64,000 bases of DNA from Salvia splendens (lineage: Eukaryota > Streptophyta > Magnoliopsida > Lamiales > Lamiaceae), in contig NC_056039.1 of NCBI RefSeq assembly GCF_004379255.2, forward strand, positions 3,912,501 to 3,976,500, given 5' to 3'. Position numbers and translations under genes: made by a program. Positions 58,906 to 64,000 of this stretch are shown here, in pieces. The notes under the pieces were generated by a model. It saw only the letters and a program-made list of their open reading frames with translations, searched no databases and had not been told where the DNA came from. The number at the start of each line of letters is the position of its first letter. The stretch's first letter is position 1.

Positions 58906-59697
58906 CACGTTACGAAGTCGGTATTCGCACAATAATTAAACACCCACTCCGAAGCTGGGGGGTCAAATAACATCACCGCATAATGTAGACGCTGTGCCTC
59001 CGGCAACATCAAGTGGTCAAAATAATAGTGAACCCTGGACACCCAATTCGTTGCATCTGAACCATCGAAACGGGGTGGCTGCATCTTCACACGGTCCGTT
59101 TTGTCGAACCCCGACGCGGTCGATTGGAATCGCTGGGGGGGGGGGGTCCCAACACGAGGTCGGTCTCTCAAATTGTTGCTCTAGCCCTCCCCCCCTGCCA
59201 CGGTAGTTTAGGCCACCTGGCGGGTTCCAGCCCCCCGCGCGCCCTCGGTCATCCCGACGACCACGGTCCGTCCATGGGCCCTCGCGTGAAAAACGGGTAG
59301 GGTTTCGCGGCGGAAATTCTCGCTCCCCCGGGTTACGACGACGACAAACCTCGTCTCCCCAATCATCACCCTCGTCGAACCCTAATGGTGGTTCCGGATC
59401 GCGGCCGATTGCAGGATCGCTGTGATCGCGCCGGCGATCGGACTCGCTTCTCCATGCTTCCAAATTATCGATCTTCTCCATCATGCGGTCTAGTTTCTGA
59501 CCTATCGCATCCTCGGGGCGTGAATCGTTCCCGAATCGACTCTCGAATTCACTATCGTCAAACTGTGTTCGCTGGTACGTGGTGGCGTCGCGACCGGCAC
59601 CCGGCTGTTGAACGCGTCCCCCGAATCTGTTCAGTGGGTAAGATTCCTGACGGCTTGAGCCCCACACGGCCTTGCCGTTATTGTTGTATCGTTTCAT
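58900..59697 (-). pseudogene. gag: Partial gag of the chromovirus, frameshifted
   Basis: Starts MKRYNNNGKAVWG at 59697, with an Arg/Gly/Pro-rich N-terminal part (LDRMMEKIDNLEAW, NYRGRGGG). At a run of 12 G (plus 59135-59146) the frame shifts and continues as MQPPRFDGSDATNWVSRV, YYFDHLMLPEAQRLHYAVML, and ADFVTWQDF-like text, then stops at the inversion junction near 58900. The shift in a homopolymer could be a real mutation or a base-calling error. Confidence 0.85.
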
Positions 59698-59720
59698 GAG
59701 TACTGGATGAAAGCACCAGA

Positions 59721-60253
59721 TGATACGACCTTACGTCGTATCCTATTTCTCCGGCGTCCTAACGAAGGATCGGCGGTAACAAAGAACCGGCTGTGCGCGG
59801 GAATTCCTCTCCGTCGGGCAGCGCGAGATCTTTAAGAGAATTCTCAATACGTTGTTTGGGCAAAAGATTAATATTTTTCATTCATATTCCTCAAGTTTGT
59901 GAACATAGCCCTATTTATAGACTAAGGACCCTAGGGTTGGTTCGACTCCTATCCTAGTTCAGCTCGGGAAAGAACCAACAAAGAAAACCCGAAACGTTTA
60001 TGGAAAGTAAATAATAAAAATAACTAATATCCAAAAATAAGTAATAAGAAATAAATAATAATAAAAAGACTCTTCCTATGACTACTTGGAAACATAGTCG
60101 CCCAAGAAGTCTGGCGGGCGACGGATTCTCTTCAGCCTCGCCGTTGGGATCGACGGCTGCTTCTCCCCCACCGGGCCTGCCGACTCCACTTCCTCACGGT
60201 TCAGCTCCGTCACCGGCAGCGGTGGCGGTTGATCCTGGACGGGGTCCGTATCA
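59721..60253 (-). repeat. 5' LTR of the chromovirus
   Basis: 533 bp, almost identical to the copy at 56362-56894. Confidence 0.92.
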
Positions 60254-60258
60254 TAGCT

Positions 60259-61831
60259 TTTATGAATTCGGTAGACAAAATACATGCAAAATCTGGTATA
60301 TAAAATGGCCTAGTGGAATTTCAAGATAAAACCTTTCGAATTAGCATTTCAATGTGTACTTTGTAGTAAGCGTACGGCCCAAAAGAGAGGTTAGATATAT
60401 AGAGATTCAACTTAAGAAATTATAGTAATTTTCAATTCTAATCGTTTGATGCTCCAATTTAACTCTATTATCTTCAACACTAATCTTTTTCTCAAGAAAT
60501 TATACTAGTCTTCAATGGTAGCATCTATAAGCCTCTGTTCTCTAAAATTTTGCTACAACAAATAATCTTTTGATGCATAATTTAACTCTATGCTTTTAAG
60601 GCTTGGGCATTCGAATATATATAAGAATTGGGCGGCATTGATTTTGTTTAATTCAAAATCCATACTGGGCCGCTGCAATAGAGCCCAATAGAAAAATGGC
60701 TGTTATATTTATGGAATGTCTAATTTTATTTGTTTTAATTGGCACATGGATTTTATTTGAACTATCCTTACCTATAATTTTTAAAATCAATATAAGAAGA
60801 TAATGTATGAATATAATGTAAATATTTGATTTTTTTTAATTAGTGAGCTCAATTGGAAGCAATAAAGATAGATCAAATGAAACTTACCTTTTAAAAATTT
60901 AGATAAAAGAAAAAAAAAAGGATGATGAAGATGAATAGGAATAAAGGGGGAAAAATATATTGCTCCACTGATGGTTCCAGTAAAGAATGTATCACTGTCT
61001 TAGGGTATAGGATTTTTTTCTTTTTCATTTTGTGGGTGACCTTAATAATGAATAGATGTATGTCTTTGTATATGACCACAACTTGGCATCCACAAATCCA
61101 AAAAGATCCACAGCCCATGTGAGATTCCATTTGTGTGGTCTTATTCACCAAACATGATACCATGCCACATTCATATATGTATATTCATTTCCAAAAAGTT
61201 CACTTTCTACATAGTATTTCTTGCCTAAGACCACCTATCAAACTCATACGTTAATTCGACATTTCAATCAAATAGATAAAGTGAACTTCTTTCATAGATT
61301 ATGAGGAAGGCATTTGCCAGCTTTTTTTTCAATCAACTTTTCCATTAAGATGTTCAACAAGAAATGTGTATTAGTATGATGATGTATGTTACTAATGGGT
61401 TCAAAATATACTACACTACAAGTATCATAAAAAATTAAACAGAATAATTATACTTTATTTATTTATTATCCTATAAAATTTAAAGGGTTTCAAAATTTTC
61501 AATATTGGAGGGGCCCCACCTATTGTGTTTGTTTACGGACATGTCATTGTTGGTAATAGACAGTTGTGGCAGTCTTTGATCAAAGGATGTTGAACCATCA
61601 GTTTTATTGCCTCTCACATTAATATATGTGATGTCTCATGTCTCATTTACCTTACCTCAAATCATTGTCTTGTTCTAATATGCCCACCATTCAAATTCAT
61701 TCAACCAAGTATCAATTCAAGTTTCAACTTACCTTAATTTTAACAAACACAAGCCACGTGGAGCGAATACCCACCTGTACAATTCATGGCCTAGTTTTAG
61801 AAATTTTGGAAAGAGACCAAATTCACTTCTA
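60259..61831. other. Intergenic, AT-rich
   Basis: No coding region seen. TGGGC-type motifs cluster at 60604-60687 (for example TGGGCC 60666-60671 and AGCCCA 60682-60687) without an adjacent gene. A CACGTG G-box core lies near 61756. Confidence 0.5.
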
Positions 61832-61834
61832 TTA

Positions 61835-63219
61835 GAGCATCCGCAATGGCGGACGTCCACGCGGAATTCCCACCGGCATGCGGAAATTTCGTGGCAGACG
61901 TCCGCCATTGCACGTCCCTTCCACGGATACGGAATTCCGCGAAGGAATTCGCAGTTCCGCGGACGTCCGTCATTGCCTTGATGCCCGCGGAATTCCCGTT
62001 TAATGCATTAAATATTTTTTTTCGGTTCCTATATATACATCCCGTTGAACTTCATTTCATTCGCACCACTTGTATTAACAAGTTTCTCTCTCTCTAAATT
62101 TCTTTTATATATTCGTAATAGCTGGTAGTGGTAGTGGTAGTGGTAGTGGTGGTGGTGGTAGTGGGCATTATGAACACATGATGCGGATGATACACGCACG
62201 TGTGCGGGAGGCCGCTGAGAGGGACGAACAAGCGGCCGCGGCGCCGGCGGTGCCTTGACCCATCCATCGTCGCACTATAGTCTCCCGGGATCACCTCGCT
62301 GCCCACAAGCGGTTGTACGAGGATTACTTTGCGCTTGAGCCACGATTTGGGGAGAACCTATTCCGGCCACGGTTTAGGATGCATCGGCCGCTCTTTATGC
62401 GTATCGTGGGCGCTTTGGAGCGTCGATACAAGTATTTTAGGGTGCGGGAGGATGCTGTTGGTAAACCCGGCCACATGCCAATTCAGAAGTGAACTGCCGC
62501 AATTAGGCAGTTGGCATACGGAGGTTCGGCCGACATGTTCGACGAGTACCTCCACATCGGCGAGACGACTGCGCGCGACTGCCTGAAGTATTTTTTTTAG
62601 GGCGTCAGAGAGATTTTCGAGGATAGGTATCTTCGGAAGCCTACCCCCGAAGATTGTCAGGCTCTGCTGGATATGCACGGGAATCAGCACGGGTTTCCGG
62701 GGATGTTAGGCAGCATAGATTGTATGACTGGGAATGGAAGAACTGCCCCGCTGCTCCGCATGGGGATACCCCACGACGATGTCGATCGAGTCCGTGCATT
62801 CGCCGACATGCACCAAAAATAAGCTCATGTTCGACTCTAGAACAATATTATTGAAGAAGTATGGCAGCGGAGGGGTCGTCGTTGATGTGGGGGTGAAGCA
62901 TTATTGAAATGCATTTTTTTAATGTGGTGAAATGTACTTTTCTTTTTTTTTATTAATGGAATATTTTTTCCTATTTGTGTCGACTATTTAATTCCGTAAA
63001 TTTCTTACTTCCGGAAATTGTTTAATTTGTGAATTTGTGAATTTTTTTAATTATGGGAATTCCGCAGGGAATTCCGCCACTAAGGAATTCCGCAGGGAAT
63101 TCCGCCACTGTGCAGTGGGAATTCCTTATGACGTAGCAGTGCAGTGAGAATTCCTTATGACGTAGCATGAGGTGTTTTTTGGAAATTATACGGGGAATTC
63201 CGCACCACTATGGATGCTC
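61835..63219 (+). mobile_element. PIF/Harbinger element 2 with degenerate transposase
   Basis: Inverted ends GAGCATCCGCAATGG and TGGATGCTC with TTA duplications (61832-61834 and 63220-63222). GGAATTCC-type subterminal repeats occur at both ends (61864-61995 and 63057-63205). Between them, after a GTGGTA repeat, transposase text is readable: HKRLYEDYFALEPRFGEN, FRMHRPLFMRIVGAL, ADMFDEYLHIGETTARD, FPGMLGSIDC, then GIPHDDVDRVRAFADM and IIEEVWQRRGRR. Stops (TGA near 62490, TAG near 62598, TAA near 62818) and a frameshift near 62726 break it, and the catalytic middle between WKNCPAA-like text and GIPHDD is deleted. It cannot encode an active enzyme. Confidence 0.9.
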
Positions 63220-63222
63220 TTA

Positions 63223-64000
63223 CAAAAAATAATTATGTTCCTTATGGGTTAGATTTGTCCTACTTTTAGGTTATAAATATGCGTGCCAGCGCCATATAGC
63301 ATTACGCTGACGTCATATGTCAAAGTTGTGAATTTCAGGATAAGATTCTTACTGTTCAATTCCACTTCTATAGTTTTGCGAAATTAAAGAAATTACTGAT
63401 GTTAACGACGTTTCGAACTTAATTTGCTTTATTCCTCATACCAATAGTATATGTCAAAGTTCAAAATTCTCTTCACTATAGTCTTCATTCTAATTATATT
63501 TCCTTTGCCCCACTATAAATAAGTCATATTTCTTTCTGGGAGGTTACATATAAGTGAGTCATTAAGCAAAAAAATCATTTCTCTTATTTTATTTTGCCAC
63601 ATACTTTATTTTTTTCACTCATCTATTTTTTATATCTCATACTTTATTCTCTCCACTTTAACTCTTTAAATATCAATTCTTTAAATCTTGTGCCAAAAGA
63701 AGTAGTTGGCTTATGCTAGGACGTAAATTTCACTTTTATATACTCCCTCCGTCTCAAGGAAGATGGCCCCTTCCTTGGGTGGGCGTCGCGGGATTTTATA
63801 TAGCTTTATCTTGTGTGTTCAATGGAAAGAGTAAAGTAAAAGAGAGAGAATAAAATAGAGATAAAAAGTGTTTTTATTTTTAGTAATAGATCATTTTGAG
63901 TGAGACAAACTAAAATGAAAAGTGAATCATTTTTAATGTGACCGAAGGAATACATATTAGTTTTATGGGTGTAATGATTTAGTAATATAATAATTCAGTA
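63223..64000. other. Intergenic, AT-rich, right edge
   Basis: No gene seen. Contains one Stowaway MITE (separate entry). A degenerate MITE-like stretch may lie at about 63500-63715. Confidence 0.5.
63743..63950. mobile_element. Stowaway-type MITE
   Basis: Left end CTCCCTCCGTCTCAAGGAAG, degenerate right end GTGACCGAAGGAA, TA on both sides; 208 bp. Confidence 0.8.

Larger units (their letters stand above)
56362..60253 (-). mobile_element. Chromovirus (Ty3/gypsy with chromodomain), deleted and rearranged
   Basis: LTRs of 533 bp at 56362-56894 and 59721-60253, TGATACG...CGTATCA ends, duplication TAGCT at 56357-56361 and 60254-60258. It reads on the minus strand: a TATA box (CTATAAATAGGG) lies in each LTR on that strand, a primer-site-like TGGTGCTTTCATCC follows the 59721 LTR end, and a poly-G tract (10 G, plus-strand C at 56896-56905) precedes the other LTR. 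By eye the LTRs differ at two positions (near 56602/59961 and 56775/60134). Gag is partial, RT is absent, and the protease piece lies inverted. Confidence 0.93.

Noticed and set aside
58555..58935. Plus-strand aspartic protease as a host gene
   Set aside because: It lies inside a chromovirus between gag and integrase and matches a retropepsin; best seen as an inverted piece of the element.
1..64000. A new multi-gene system or biosynthetic cluster
   Set aside because: The host genes are unrelated single-copy-type genes on mixed strands with no shared pathway.

Overview
This is nuclear DNA from a flowering plant. The reasons are spliced genes with GT-AG introns, plant-only families (a DUF579/IRX15 xylan protein, CBSX, a WSD wax synthase, a bHLH95-type factor, a D-type cyclin), plant promoter motifs (telo-box, site II TGGGCC/T) and plant Ty3/gypsy, PIF/Harbinger, hAT and Stowaway transposons. 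The organism looks like a eudicot, probably an asterid such as Lamiales, but the species is not fixed by the sequence.

Left part (1-33.9 kb), gene bearing. The end of an unknown gene is at 2-181. NRPB3 (Pol II subunit 3, 3 exons) is at 476-2940 (+). A CYCD3-like cyclin (4 exons) is at 8612-10498 (-). A PIF/Harbinger MITE at 12920-16168 is split by a 2.6 kb solo LTR that carries a fragment of a subtilisin-propeptide-like (I9) gene. An IRX15-like gene (2 exons) is at 16357-17306 (-), a CBSX1/2-like gene (8 exons) at 19252-22063 (-), a poly(A)-binding protein gene (9 exons) at 25299-29304 (+), and a WSD-type wax ester synthase/DGAT gene (5 exons) at 30328-33839 (-). I rebuilt exon phases for each; predicted protein lengths are 319, about 339, 292, 241, 645 and 461 aa.

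Middle (34-48 kb). A decayed PIF/Harbinger transposase gene is interrupted by a 561 bp hAT-type MITE (34.9-36.8 kb). Intronless RPS16 is at 38341-38781 (-). A broken RING-H2 gene is at about 39.7-40.4 kb, a truncated unknown gene at 40.9-41.9 kb, then 4 kb of AT-rich DNA with a diverged tandem repeat. A bHLH95/ZHOUPI-like gene (3 exons) is at 46238-47686 (+).

Right part (48-64 kb), transposon bearing. A nearly intact Tat-lineage Ty3/gypsy element (48228-56160, 670 bp LTRs, TSD GAGAT) is followed 200 bp later by a 3.9 kb rearranged chromovirus on the minus strand (56362-60253, 533 bp LTRs, TSD TAGCT), then a second PIF/Harbinger derivative (61835-63219) and a Stowaway MITE.

The host genes are not a pathway; they are unrelated neighbours. 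Their shared logic is limited to promoter style: NRPB3, the PABP gene and RPS16 each have telo-box-like and site II-like motifs upstream, as is common for plant growth and translation genes. I see no convincing new defence or biosynthetic system. The most unusual signals are in the mobile DNA: an in-frame UAG followed by CAATCA between protease and reverse transcriptase of the Tat element, an inverted protease segment in the chromovirus, and the captured gene piece inside the solo LTR.
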